The position numbers were made by a program, and so were the translations under genes. Below, piece after piece: positions 1 to 7,944 of a stretch of 20,492 nucleotides of DNA. How positions within the stretch are numbered: position 1 is the first letter of the stretch; the number at the start of each line of letters is the position of its first letter. The DNA is from a bacterium (GTDB lineage Bacteria; Joyebacterota; Joyebacteria; Joyebacterales; Joyebacteraceae), in contig JAPEKQ010000027.1 of NCBI GenBank assembly GCA_029990205.1, forward strand, positions 1 through 20,492, given 5' to 3'. Below the pieces are notes generated by a model. The model worked only from the letters and a program-made list of their open reading frames with translations. It was not told the origin of the DNA and did not search any database.

Positions 1-2
1 AC

Positions 3-134
3 AACGGTTGTGGTCCGGGTGTTGCCGGCGGCGCTGGCATCAACCTCGACGACACCTGGTTCGAGGGTAGCGCGGAGCCCGTCAGCCCGGTCGAGGAGAC
101 CAGCTGGGGTCGTATCAAGAGGATGTACCGCTAG
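3..134 (+). CDS. 3' end of an unidentified protein (partial, 5' end outside the window)
   Basis: An open frame enters from the left edge and stops at TAG 132-134, giving the last 43 residues. It begins Gly-rich (NGCGPGVAGGAG), passes through an acidic stretch (DDTWFEGSAEP) and ends in SWGRIKRMYR. No catalytic motif or membrane segment is visible in this fragment. The Trp-Gly-x-Ile-Lys ending before a C-terminal Arg may be a conserved tail of exported proteins in this lineage, but I cannot confirm that here. The terminator hairpin 34 bases downstream supports this being a real gene end. The product cannot be named from this fragment. Confidence 0.6.
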   Translation, partial: NGCGPGVAGGAGINLDDTWFEGSAEPVSPVEETSWGRIKRMYR

Positions 135-167
135 AACATAACGAATCATCTGATTCTGCGGCAGATA

Positions 168-195
168 GAAGCCCGTCGGTTCGCCGGCGGGCTTC
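168..195 (+). terminator. Rho-independent-type terminator of the partial upstream gene
   Basis: The arms GAAGCCCGTCGG (168-179) and CCGGCGGGCTTC (184-195) pair over 12 bp with one G-T wobble around a TTCG tetraloop. The sequence after it (GTCTAT) has few T residues. It lies 34 bases after the stop of the partial gene and before the next promoter. Confidence 0.75.
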
Positions 196-281
196 GTCTA
201 TCCGGGAGCGGCGGCGCCCGCGTCCAACGGGTGTTGCGGGGGGGATGGAACGGCCCGTTACTGGCCGATTGGACTGTCTTA

Positions 282-290
282 TGCTATAAT
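282..290 (+). promoter_or_regulatory. Extended -10 promoter of the papain-like protease gene
   Basis: TGCTATAAT is a perfect extended -10 element (TGn plus TATAAT at 285-290). No good -35 hexamer lies 16-18 bases upstream (nearest CTGGCC/TGGCCG around 261-267), which is usual for extended -10 promoters. Transcription should start near 297, giving a leader of about 35 bases. That leader holds the Shine-Dalgarno GGAGGA at 321-326, 5 bases before the ATG at 332. Confidence 0.7.
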
Positions 291-331
291 AGTCCCGCAT
301 CACAGGATCACATCCAGAACGGAGGACTCAC

Positions 332-2857
332 ATGACGATCACTCGCCGCGCGGCCATTCTGGCGGCGCTTGCGGTCGTGATCGTGCTGGGCCTGTGCGCC
401 GTGGCGCCGGCAGGCGATGTTCCCATCTCCGATCCTGAGATCGAGGAGCTCCAGCGCGAGATCGACGCGAACGGGTATCACTGGACAGCGAAGCGTACCT
501 GGGTCACCGACCTCACCGCGGAGGAGCGGGAGGCGATGATGGGTCTGATCGTGCCGGAGGACATCGCCCGGCGTGATGCGGCCCTGACCGAGTCGAGCCT
601 GCCGTTCCCGGTCAGACGATTCCACGCGGCGTCGTTCGACTGGCGTGACTACGGCGGTGTCTCGGCCGTGAAGAACCAGGGTGGCTGCGGCAGCTGCTGG
701 GACTTCTGCGCCATCGGGGCTCTGGAGTCGGCGGTCCTGATCAACGAGAGCATCGAGTATGACCTGTCAGAGCAGCAGATCCTCTCGTGTCGCACACAGG
801 GCTACGGCTGCAGCGGCGGGTTCCCGACGTGGGCGTGGACGTACATCCGTGAGAACGGCTCCGCGCTTGAGACGTGCATGCCGTACGAGGCAGACGACAC
901 GGTCCCCTGCGACGACGAGTTCTGCCAGAAGTACGCGGCGACGAGCGACTGGGTCGACATCCCGAACAGCTTCGATGCCATCAAGACCGCGCTCGCTATC
1001 GGACCGGTGACGACCTCCTTCACAGCGTACAGCGACTTCTCCTCGTACGGCGGCGGCTGCTACGAGAACCCCGGGACCGACCCGACCAATCACTGCATGC
1101 TCATCGTGGGGTGGGACGACGACGCGTGCAGCGGCGAGGGCGCCTGGCTCGTGAAGAACAGCTGGGGCGACGGCTGGGGCGAGGACGGCTTCGTCTGGCT
1201 CAAGTACGGCACGTGCAACGTCGGCGCCAACGCGCGCCTGCTCTACTACTACGAGGGCGACGAGGTCGTCTACAAGAGCCACGACGTTGACGACTCGGCC
1301 ACCGGCGACGGCGACGGCAGACCCGATCCGGGTGAGGCTGTTGATCTCGACATCGAGCTTCGCAACGACATCCTCTCGCCGAACAGGACCGGAGTGTCGG
1401 CGACCATCTCGACGGCGAGTCCGTACGTGACCGTGACGCAGGCGAGCTCCTACTACGGCGACATCGACACGGGCGAATCGAAGGTCGGCACGACGCCGTT
1501 CGAGGTCTCCATCGATGAGTTCGCCCCGGCGGGCGAGCAGGTCGAGATGCAGCTCGACGTCACAGCGAACATGATCTACTCGACCAGCCAGACGTTCACG
1601 CTGGTGCTCGGCCCGGTGCCGGTGCTTCTCGTGGACGACGATGGTTCGACGAGCACGCAGCTCTACTTCGAGGAGTCGCTCGACCGGACCGGCTACGCCT
1701 ACGACGTGTGGACCGAGGACCTCGACGGCAACATCACGGCCGGCAAGCTCGACGACTACGAGGTGGTCATATGGAACGTCGGTTGGAATGGCAATCTCAA
1801 CGATGACAACCGCGCGGCGCTGGCGACCTACCTCGACGCCGGGCACCCGCTTTTCATCTCCGGCGAGGACATCGGCTGGTCGCTCGACTACTACGGCAAC
1901 GTCGACTTCCTGCACGACTACCTCCACGCCGATTACATCGAGGACGACTCGGGGTACCGCAGTCTTGACGGCGTCTCGGGCGATCCGATCGGCGATGGGC
2001 TGTCGTTCACGCTCAACGGCGAGGACTCGGCGATGAACCAGTTCTACCCGAGCGAGATCGAGCCGCGTGACTCAGCGGTCGGCATCTTCGAATACGAACC
2101 CGGTCTCGAGGGCGCTATCAGAATGGACGCCGCGCACACGCTCGTGTTCTACGCGTTCGGCGTAGAGGGTGTGACCGGAGCAGCCGTCCGCGACACCATC
2201 GTGGTCCGCACGCTGGAATGGCTCGTGGCCGGATGGCCGGATACCGAGCAGCCGACGGTCGCCGTGCAGACCCCGAACGGGGGAGAGGACGTCACCGGCG
2301 AAGAGGACTACGAGATCACGTGGACCGCCAGCGATGACACGGGCGTGACCGGGATCGACATCCTCCTGTCGCGTGACAGCGGCGCGACCTTCACCGAGAC
2401 CATCGCGACCGGCGAGCCGAACGACGGTTCGTTCATGTGGGCTGTGCCGGACAGCGCGTCCGAGACGAACCGCATCCGTGTGATCGCTCGTGACGCGGCC
2501 GGCCTGGCCATGTACGACGACTCCGACGCGGACTTCGTGACGACGTCCGGGTCCGGCGTCAACGACTGGTCGGTGCCCGAGCGGCTCGCGCTGTTCCAGA
2601 ATGCGCCGAACCCGTTCAACCCGATGACGAGGATCAGCTATACCATCCCGACCGATTCGCGCGTTCTGCTGGACATCTTCGACATCAACGGGCGGCACGT
2701 GCGCAGACTCGTCGATGCGCAGGCGACCGCGGACCGCTACGAGATCGTCTGGGACGGGAAGAACGAGGGCGGGAGCGCCGCGGCGTCGGGCGTCTATCTG
2801 TACCGCCTGACCTCGGACGGAGCGGAACTCGCGCGCAAGATGGTGCTGCTCCGCTAG
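332..2857 (+). CDS. Exported papain-family (C1) cysteine protease with C-terminal FlgD-like sorting domain
   Basis: The 841-residue protein starts with a signal peptide (about 1-27, RR then a hydrophobic run, APA cleavage site). A short pro-region follows (about 40-75, NGYHWTAKRTWVTDLTAEE), then a C1 peptidase domain at about 100-310. The catalytic set is visible: Gln116, Cys122 in QGGCGSCW, His254 in NHCMLIVGW, and Asn276 in KNSWGDGWGEDGF. Next come a beta-sandwich stretch (about 315-425) and a domain opening with VLLVDDDG at 431, resembling a glutamine-amidotransferase-like fold. An Ig-like domain begins near 645 (TPNGGED). A terminal FlgD-like domain begins near 750 (LFQNAPNPFNP, ending ARKMVLLR), of the kind linked to type IX or similar surface sorting. 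The start is set by GGAGGA with 5-base spacing. The protease assignment is strong; the middle domain names are tentative. The role is probably extracellular or surface proteolysis. A promoter lies upstream and a terminator follows, so it is probably monocistronic. Confidence 0.93.
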   Translation: MTITRRAAILAALAVVIVLGLCAVAPAGDVPISDPEIEELQREIDANGYHWTAKRTWVTDLTAEEREAMMGLIVPEDIARRDAALTESSLPFPVRRFHAASFDWRDYGGVSAVKNQGGCGSCWDFCAIGALESAVLINESIEYDLSEQQILSCRTQGYGCSGGFPTWAWTYIRENGSALETCMPYEADDTVPCDDEFCQKYAATSDWVDIPNSFDAIKTALAIGPVTTSFTAYSDFSSYGGGCYENPGTDPTNHCMLIVGWDDDACSGEGAWLVKNSWGDGWGEDGFVWLKYGTCNVGANARLLYYYEGDEVVYKSHDVDDSATGDGDGRPDPGEAVDLDIELRNDILSPNRTGVSATISTASPYVTVTQASSYYGDIDTGESKVGTTPFEVSIDEFAPAGEQVEMQLDVTANMIYSTSQTFTLVLGPVPVLLVDDDGSTSTQLYFEESLDRTGYAYDVWTEDLDGNITAGKLDDYEVVIWNVGWNGNLNDDNRAALATYLDAGHPLFISGEDIGWSLDYYGNVDFLHDYLHADYIEDDSGYRSLDGVSGDPIGDGLSFTLNGEDSAMNQFYPSEIEPRDSAVGIFEYEPGLEGAIRMDAAHTLVFYAFGVEGVTGAAVRDTIVVRTLEWLVAGWPDTEQPTVAVQTPNGGEDVTGEEDYEITWTASDDTGVTGIDILLSRDSGATFTETIATGEPNDGSFMWAVPDSASETNRIRVIARDAAGLAMYDDSDADFVTTSGSGVNDWSVPERLALFQNAPNPFNPMTRISYTIPTDSRVLLDIFDINGRHVRRLVDAQATADRYEIVWDGKNEGGSAAASGVYLYRLTSDGAELARKMVLLR

Positions 2858-2888
2858 GAGGCGCATCGTACTACGGGAAGGACACTCC

Positions 2889-2921
2889 AGAAGGGTCCGG
2901 GCCGCAAGCCCGGGCCCTTCT
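2889..2921 (+). terminator. Terminator of the papain-like protease gene
   Basis: AAGGGTCCGGGC (2891-2902) pairs with GCCCGGGCCCTT (2908-2919) around a 5-base loop, with one wobble. The stem extends two more pairs to 2889/2921. The 3' side runs into CTTCTTCG. It sits 31 bases after the stop codon at 2857. Confidence 0.8.
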
Positions 2922-2956
2922 TCGTGACCGGCCCGGCGTCACGCGGCCGTGAGAGG

Positions 2957-2986
2957 TTGACGATGCCCCGCGACGGCCTTTAGGAT
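2957..2986 (+). promoter_or_regulatory. Sigma-70-type promoter of the three-gene membrane operon
   Basis: TTGACG (2957-2962, 5/6 to TTGACA) and TAGGAT (2981-2986, 4/6 to TATAAT) are 18 bases apart. A start near 2993 would leave a leader of about 60 bases before the ATG at 3054. It lies just after the preceding terminator and before the gene run 3054-8549. Confidence 0.5.
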
Positions 2987-3053
2987 AGAGATTCACGTTC
3001 ACGCAAGGGAATCCCCGTTTGTCATGCACGGTTCACCGGTACGGGAGGGCTCG

Positions 3054-6000
3054 ATGACGGTCGCGAACCGCTCGAGGAACCGGATCCTCTGGTTCTTCTT
3101 CTTCTCCGGGTTCTCCGGTCTGATCTACGAGGTGGTCTGGGCCAGACTCCTTGAGCGCACCATGGGGGCGTCGGTCTACTCGATCACGACCGTGCTCACC
3201 GTCTATATGGCCGGTCTCGCGCTCGGGAGCTTCCTCGCCGGACGACTCGTCGACCGGAGGAGCGATTCGCTTCGTCTCTACGGGATCCTCCAGGCCGCCA
3301 TCGGTGTCTCGTGCGTACTCGTGCCCGCGCTTCTTGTCCTTCTTGCGCCCGTCTACAGGAACGCGTATCAGAGTCTCGACGCGAGCTTCCAGACGCTGAC
3401 GCTCGTCCGGTTCCTTATCTCGGGTCTCGTGCTCATCGTTCCGACCACGCTCATGGGAGCAACGCTCCCGGTGCTCTCGCGGTATCTCACCACTCGTCTC
3501 GACACGCTGGGTGAGACCGTCGGGCGTCTCTACGCGGTCAACACGTTCGGCGCGGTCGTCGGGTCGTTCGCGGCCGGGTTCGTGCTGATGCCGCGCCTCG
3601 GCATCATGGGTGCCACCTTCTTCGCGGCCGCCATCAACGTCATCATCGCGTTGCTCGTGTTCTCCGCCGCGCGCGGAGCCGGGACGCAGGCGGCGCCGGA
3701 GGAGCGTCGGTCCGACGCCGGGGGAGTGGAGGACCGGAAGCGCGCGAGGGGGCACGCCGAGCGAGGTGCGGCGGCCGTGCGCAGCGCTTCCGCGGACGGG
3801 AAACGCGCGGGCGGCTATGTCATCGTGCTCGCCATCGTGGCATTCGCCGTCTCCGGCTTTGCCGCCATGGTCTACCAGGTCGCGTGGATGCGCTCACTGT
3901 CGCTCGTGATCGGATCGTCTGTCTACGCGGTCAGTCTGACGCTCACGGCCTACATTCTCGGGCTCGCGCTCGGCGCGTCGATCGTATCGAGGCTCGTCGA
4001 CCGGTGGGAGCGCCTTCTGTGGCGCCTCGGGGGCATCGAGATCGGTATCGGCGCGGCGGCGCTCGCCGTCGTCCCCATCCTCGGCAGGCTTCCGCTCGCC
4101 ATGATCGGCATCGTCGAACGGTTCTCCGGCTCGTTCGGCGCTCTGATGGCCGCGGAGTTCGGCATCGTCTTCCTCGTCATTCTCGTTCCGACCGTTCTGA
4201 TGGGCGGCGTGTTTCCGCTCGTCGTGAGGATCTGCACGCGCAGACTGGAGGCGGTCGGCCGTTCGGTCGGCGCCGTCTATGCCTCCAACACGGTCGGCGC
4301 GATCGCCGGCTCGTTCGTCGGCGGGTTCGTGCTCATTCCGTGGCTCGGGATCCAGGGGGCCATCTCATTCGCGGTGACAGTGAGCCTCGCGCTTGGCGCG
4401 GTGCTCACCATCGCCGACAGGACGGTCGGCGGTCTGCGCAGGTTCGCGCCGGCTGTCGCGGCGGTGTTGCTCATCGTCGTGGTGCTTCCGCTGCTGCCGT
4501 CCTGGGATCCCGCTATCATGTCGAGCGGGTCGTACTTCTACGCGGACATGTACTCGAGTCAGGCCGAGGAGTGGGGTCTGACCGGCGAGGACGCGATCCG
4601 GTCGTTCGGCACCGTTCTCTACCACAAGGAAGGCGTGGCCACGACGGTGACCGTGCGGCAGGCCAGGAGTGACATCTATCTGCAGTCGAACGGCAAGACC
4701 GAGGCGTCGGACGGCCCCGACATGCGAACGCAGAAGCTGCTGGCGCACGCGCCGATGATGCTGCACCCGGACCCGAAGGACGTGCTCGTCATCGGTCTGG
4801 CGAGCGGCGTGACGGTCGGCGCCGCGCTGTCGTATCCGATCGAGACTGTGGACTGTGTTGAGATCGCGCCGGCGATGCTGGAGGTGGCAAGCACGTTCTT
4901 CGCCGAGGCGAATGGTCACTGCATGGAGGACCCGCGTCTCAACGTGATCATCGAGGACGGCCGCAACCACGTGGAGTACACACAGCGCACGTACGACGTG
5001 ATGATCTCCGAGCCGTCGAATCTGTGGATCGTGGGGATCTCGAACCTCTTCACGCGGGAGTTTTTCCAGATGGCGCGCGACCGCATGAACGACGGAGGGG
5101 TCGTCGGAATGTGGTTCCAGGCGTACAACATGACCGACGAGCAGTGCCGGATGATCGCGAGGACCTTCGCCGACGTCTTCGACAGCGCGACGATCTGGGA
5201 ACTCGATCCCGGCGTGGACTACATGCTCGTCGGCACCGTCGGCGACGCGAAGCTCGACTGGGATGTCCTGACGGCCCGGCTGGCCGATCCCTCGACAGGC
5301 GCGGACCTCGCCTCGGTCGGCGTCAACACGCCGCTCGACTACACCGCGCTCTACCTCCTGAGCCCGACGACGATCCGGGAGTACGCGGGCGAGGGAGTGA
5401 TCCACACCGACAACGGTCTTCAGCTCGAGTTCTCCGCGCCCAAGAGCATGTACCGCCAGTCGAGAGCCGAACAGCTCACGTCGCTCGACGGGTTCCGCGC
5501 CTCGCCGCGCGGGATCATGGTGGGAGCTCCCCCCGAGGCGGGGGAGGCCATTGATGCGCGGGCGACGGGCAGGAGATTGCTTGCCAGGGGCATCGTGCTG
5601 GAGGAGGTCGGGCGGCGCGAGGAGGCGCTCGCGACCTACGAGGAAGCCGTGCACGTGAGCCCAGGTGAGCTGGAGGCACGAGAGGCTCTGAGTCGTCTGC
5701 TCTGCCAGTTCGCCGCGGCGATGTCATCGCAGCAGCGCGAAGACGAAGCATTCGCATACTACGAGCGCGCCGCTACGGCCGCGCCCGATCTGCCGCAGCC
5801 CCGATGCCTGTTGGGTTCGGCGTATCTCGGTTCCGGCGACGTTGACGCAGCAGAGCGGGAGTTCATCCGCACGCTCGAACTCGATCCGGACTACGCGGAG
5901 GCTCATCTCAACATGGCGCTCATCCACGAGATGCGCGGAGATGATGTGAGACAGCTCGAGTCGCTGAGGCGGTACATCCAGGGCGCGCCGGCGGCCAGCA

Positions 6001-6056
6001 ATGCCGAACAGGTCCGCGACCGCATCGGCCAGCTCGAGGCGCGCATCGCGCATTGA
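3054..6056 (+). CDS. Multi-pass membrane protein fused to spermidine-synthase-like domain and C-terminal TPRs
   Basis: The start at 3054 is preferred because GGGAGG sits 5 bases upstream. The ATG at 3024 would add 10 residues but has no good Shine-Dalgarno. The 1000-residue product has two homologous membrane halves. The first opens FFSGFSGLIYEVVWARLL (near 20) and the second VSGFAAMVYQVAWMRSL (near 265). A hydrophilic, Arg-rich linker (about 206-253) joins them. From about 495 there is a soluble Rossmann-type spermidine-synthase-like domain: VLVIGLASG (577-585), acidic VDCVEIAP (Glu603), EDGRN (634-638). In place of the usual catalytic aspartates it has SEPSNLWIVGISNLFT (Glu653). TPR-like helices fill about 835-995. 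This matches the known fused MFS/spermidine synthase architecture, whose substrate is generally unknown; polyamine synthesis should not be assumed. It is the first gene of a probable operon, ending 34 bases before the next start. Confidence 0.88.
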   Translation: MTVANRSRNRILWFFFFSGFSGLIYEVVWARLLERTMGASVYSITTVLTVYMAGLALGSFLAGRLVDRRSDSLRLYGILQAAIGVSCVLVPALLVLLAPVYRNAYQSLDASFQTLTLVRFLISGLVLIVPTTLMGATLPVLSRYLTTRLDTLGETVGRLYAVNTFGAVVGSFAAGFVLMPRLGIMGATFFAAAINVIIALLVFSAARGAGTQAAPEERRSDAGGVEDRKRARGHAERGAAAVRSASADGKRAGGYVIVLAIVAFAVSGFAAMVYQVAWMRSLSLVIGSSVYAVSLTLTAYILGLALGASIVSRLVDRWERLLWRLGGIEIGIGAAALAVVPILGRLPLAMIGIVERFSGSFGALMAAEFGIVFLVILVPTVLMGGVFPLVVRICTRRLEAVGRSVGAVYASNTVGAIAGSFVGGFVLIPWLGIQGAISFAVTVSLALGAVLTIADRTVGGLRRFAPAVAAVLLIVVVLPLLPSWDPAIMSSGSYFYADMYSSQAEEWGLTGEDAIRSFGTVLYHKEGVATTVTVRQARSDIYLQSNGKTEASDGPDMRTQKLLAHAPMMLHPDPKDVLVIGLASGVTVGAALSYPIETVDCVEIAPAMLEVASTFFAEANGHCMEDPRLNVIIEDGRNHVEYTQRTYDVMISEPSNLWIVGISNLFTREFFQMARDRMNDGGVVGMWFQAYNMTDEQCRMIARTFADVFDSATIWELDPGVDYMLVGTVGDAKLDWDVLTARLADPSTGADLASVGVNTPLDYTALYLLSPTTIREYAGEGVIHTDNGLQLEFSAPKSMYRQSRAEQLTSLDGFRASPRGIMVGAPPEAGEAIDARATGRRLLARGIVLEEVGRREEALATYEEAVHVSPGELEAREALSRLLCQFAAAMSSQQREDEAFAYYERAATAAPDLPQPRCLLGSAYLGSGDVDAAEREFIRTLELDPDYAEAHLNMALIHEMRGDDVRQLESLRRYIQGAPAASNAEQVRDRIGQLEARIAH

Positions 6057-6090
6057 GGACGTGGCTACTGACACGACGACAGGGGAGAAC

Positions 6091-7944
6091 ATGGCAGCAC
6101 GAGAGATCGACAGACGCGAGTTCATCGACGGACGCCTGCGCATGCGGGAGCGTTCGCAGATCCTGATCGCTCTCGCCGTCATGGCCGTCCTGGTCGCCTA
6201 CTTCCTGTGGCGCGAGTACACGATCGCGGGTGTGTTCGGGTTCCCGCTTGACGACGGGTGGACTCACGCGCAGTTCGCGCGCAATCTTGCGCTGGGCCAC
6301 GGGTTCTCGTACAACCCCGGTGTACCGGTGTCGGGCTCCACGGCGCCGCTGTGGACGCTCATGACCGCCACTGGCTATCTCGTCGGAGGCGACCCCGTCC
6401 TCGCGGCGAAGGTGCTGGGCATTCTGTTCCTGGGGTTGTCCGTCTACTTCTCCTACGTGCTCGTGCGCGCGATCTCAGGGGATGCGCGAGAGGCGCTGTT
6501 CTCCGCCGTGCTCGTCGCGTCGCTCCCGCGGCTGGTCTGGGCGTCGCTGTCCGGCATGGAGGTCACGCTCGCGGTCATGCTGACGCTCGTCGGCATCATG
6601 GCACACGTGCTCTACACGACACCGGGGGACAGACGGCAGTACGTCGCGACTATCGCGTTCGGACTGGCCACGCTTGCGAGGCCGGAGTGCGCCGTGTTCT
6701 TCGTTGCCGCGCTGCTGGACCGCGTGCTCACGAGTCTGTTCATCAAGTGGCGCGAGCTCGCAACGCGGGACTGGATCGGCCCGGTCGTAGCGCACATCGG
6801 ACTCTTCCTTCTCATCGTGTTGCCCTTCCTCGTCTTCAGCAAGAGGTTCGGCGGCGGATTTCTCCCGAACACGGTGTATGCGAAGGCGTGTCAGTGGAAC
6901 GCGGGGCTCATCGCGGCGACCGCGTCCGGAAGCGCGGCCGAGTTCGTTCGGTCGTTCACGGTCCGCCCGTTCGACTACTACCTCTCATTCCTGCACGAGA
7001 GTCTGAACAACAACCCGCTGCTGTTCGTGTTCGCCGGATTCGGGATGCTGCGAATGGTGTTCACCCTCCCTTACGACGAGGGCAGCCGCTACCGCTCGTT
7101 CCTGATCCCGATCTCTGTCGTTCTGTTCCCTGTTGCCATCGGCGTGTTCGTGCCGTTCGGCTCGGCCGAGTACCAGGAGGGGAGATACATCGCGCCGGTC
7201 GCGCCGCTGATGCTCATTATGGGCACCGTGGGTATGTACGGCGCGGCGACATACGCGGCCCGCATCTTCAGCGAGGCGAAGTTCATGGGACGCCCGGCGA
7301 GGATCGTCCTCGAACGGGCGCTGATCTGGTTCTTCATGGTCGTCGCGCTCTTCGCTCAGTTCAGGAGCGGCTGGTATCGGGGCCGCATCTACGGGCGAGA
7401 GGTCGCCAATATCGAGGAGATGCAGGTCACGATCGGGAAGTGGCTCGAACGGCACACGCCGCGCGATGCTGTCATTGCGGCGAACGACATCGGCGCCATC
7501 GCGTACTTCTCCGACCGCGAGGTCCTGGACACATGTGGTCTGATCTCTCCGCAGGCGCTTCACTACCTCAAGCCCGGCGAGCGGCGCGACCAGGCGGTTC
7601 TCAAGTTCCTCGAGGACGTGCGTCCCGACTACGCGGTGCTGTTCCCGAGCTGGTACCCTGAACTCGTCAACCACCGCGCGATCTTCGATCCCGTTCACCG
7701 GGTCGTGCTCACGGACAACGTGATCTGCGGCGGACCGGTGATGGTCGTCTATCACCTCGACTGGGAGAGTCTCAACTCGGGCGAGGAGAAGATCAAGCGT
7801 GAGGAGGCAGCGCGGTTGGCCGCGGAGGCTGTGGCCGCCGAGGCTGCGGCCGCCGAGGCCCCGGCCGAAGGGGTGAACGCCGGCGCAGCAGGGGCCGGTG
7901 AGGCAGGGGAGCATCGGATGCAAGCCGGCAAGGAGGAGCAATGA
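6091..7944 (+). CDS. GT-C superfamily membrane glycosyltransferase (ArnT/PMT/AftB-like)
   Basis: The chosen ATG at 6091 follows AGGGGAG (6081-6087). An in-frame ATG at 6001 lies inside the preceding gene and lacks support. The 617-residue protein has one hydrophobic segment at about 25-45. The first outer loop then has LDDGWTHAQFARNLALGHG, with Asp54-Asp55 matching the metal/lipid-phosphate-sugar motif of GT-C enzymes, and continues FSYNPGVPVSGSTAPLW. Many more membrane segments follow to about 425. A soluble C-terminal domain (about 436-560) contains VIAANDIGAIAYFSDREVLDT, a stretch common in this group. Such enzymes move sugars from polyprenyl-phosphate donors to an acceptor on the outer face of the membrane; donor and acceptor here are unknown. 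The last 50 residues are an odd Ala/Glu-rich tail. The stop overlaps the next start as ATGA, indicating translational coupling. Confidence 0.82.
   Translation: MAAREIDRREFIDGRLRMRERSQILIALAVMAVLVAYFLWREYTIAGVFGFPLDDGWTHAQFARNLALGHGFSYNPGVPVSGSTAPLWTLMTATGYLVGGDPVLAAKVLGILFLGLSVYFSYVLVRAISGDAREALFSAVLVASLPRLVWASLSGMEVTLAVMLTLVGIMAHVLYTTPGDRRQYVATIAFGLATLARPECAVFFVAALLDRVLTSLFIKWRELATRDWIGPVVAHIGLFLLIVLPFLVFSKRFGGGFLPNTVYAKACQWNAGLIAATASGSAAEFVRSFTVRPFDYYLSFLHESLNNNPLLFVFAGFGMLRMVFTLPYDEGSRYRSFLIPISVVLFPVAIGVFVPFGSAEYQEGRYIAPVAPLMLIMGTVGMYGAATYAARIFSEAKFMGRPARIVLERALIWFFMVVALFAQFRSGWYRGRIYGREVANIEEMQVTIGKWLERHTPRDAVIAANDIGAIAYFSDREVLDTCGLISPQALHYLKPGERRDQAVLKFLEDVRPDYAVLFPSWYPELVNHRAIFDPVHRVVLTDNVICGGPVMVVYHLDWESLNSGEEKIKREEAARLAAEAVAAEAAAAEAPAEGVNAGAAGAGEAGEHRMQAGKEEQ

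Noticed and set aside
767-1927. Minus-strand open frame of 386 codons opposite the papain-like gene
   Set aside because: It is low in motif content and lies fully inside a gene whose catalytic residues are intact on the other strand. It is a GC-rich shadow.
4365-5654. Minus-strand open frame of 429 codons opposite the synthase fusion
   Set aside because: It has the same shadow composition (Arg/His/Val rich) and no start signal or motif.
3054-6056. Ordinary spermidine synthase (speE)
   Set aside because: The catalytic Asp motif is replaced by SEPSNLW, and the protein is mainly a membrane fusion. Naming it speE would overstate what is known.
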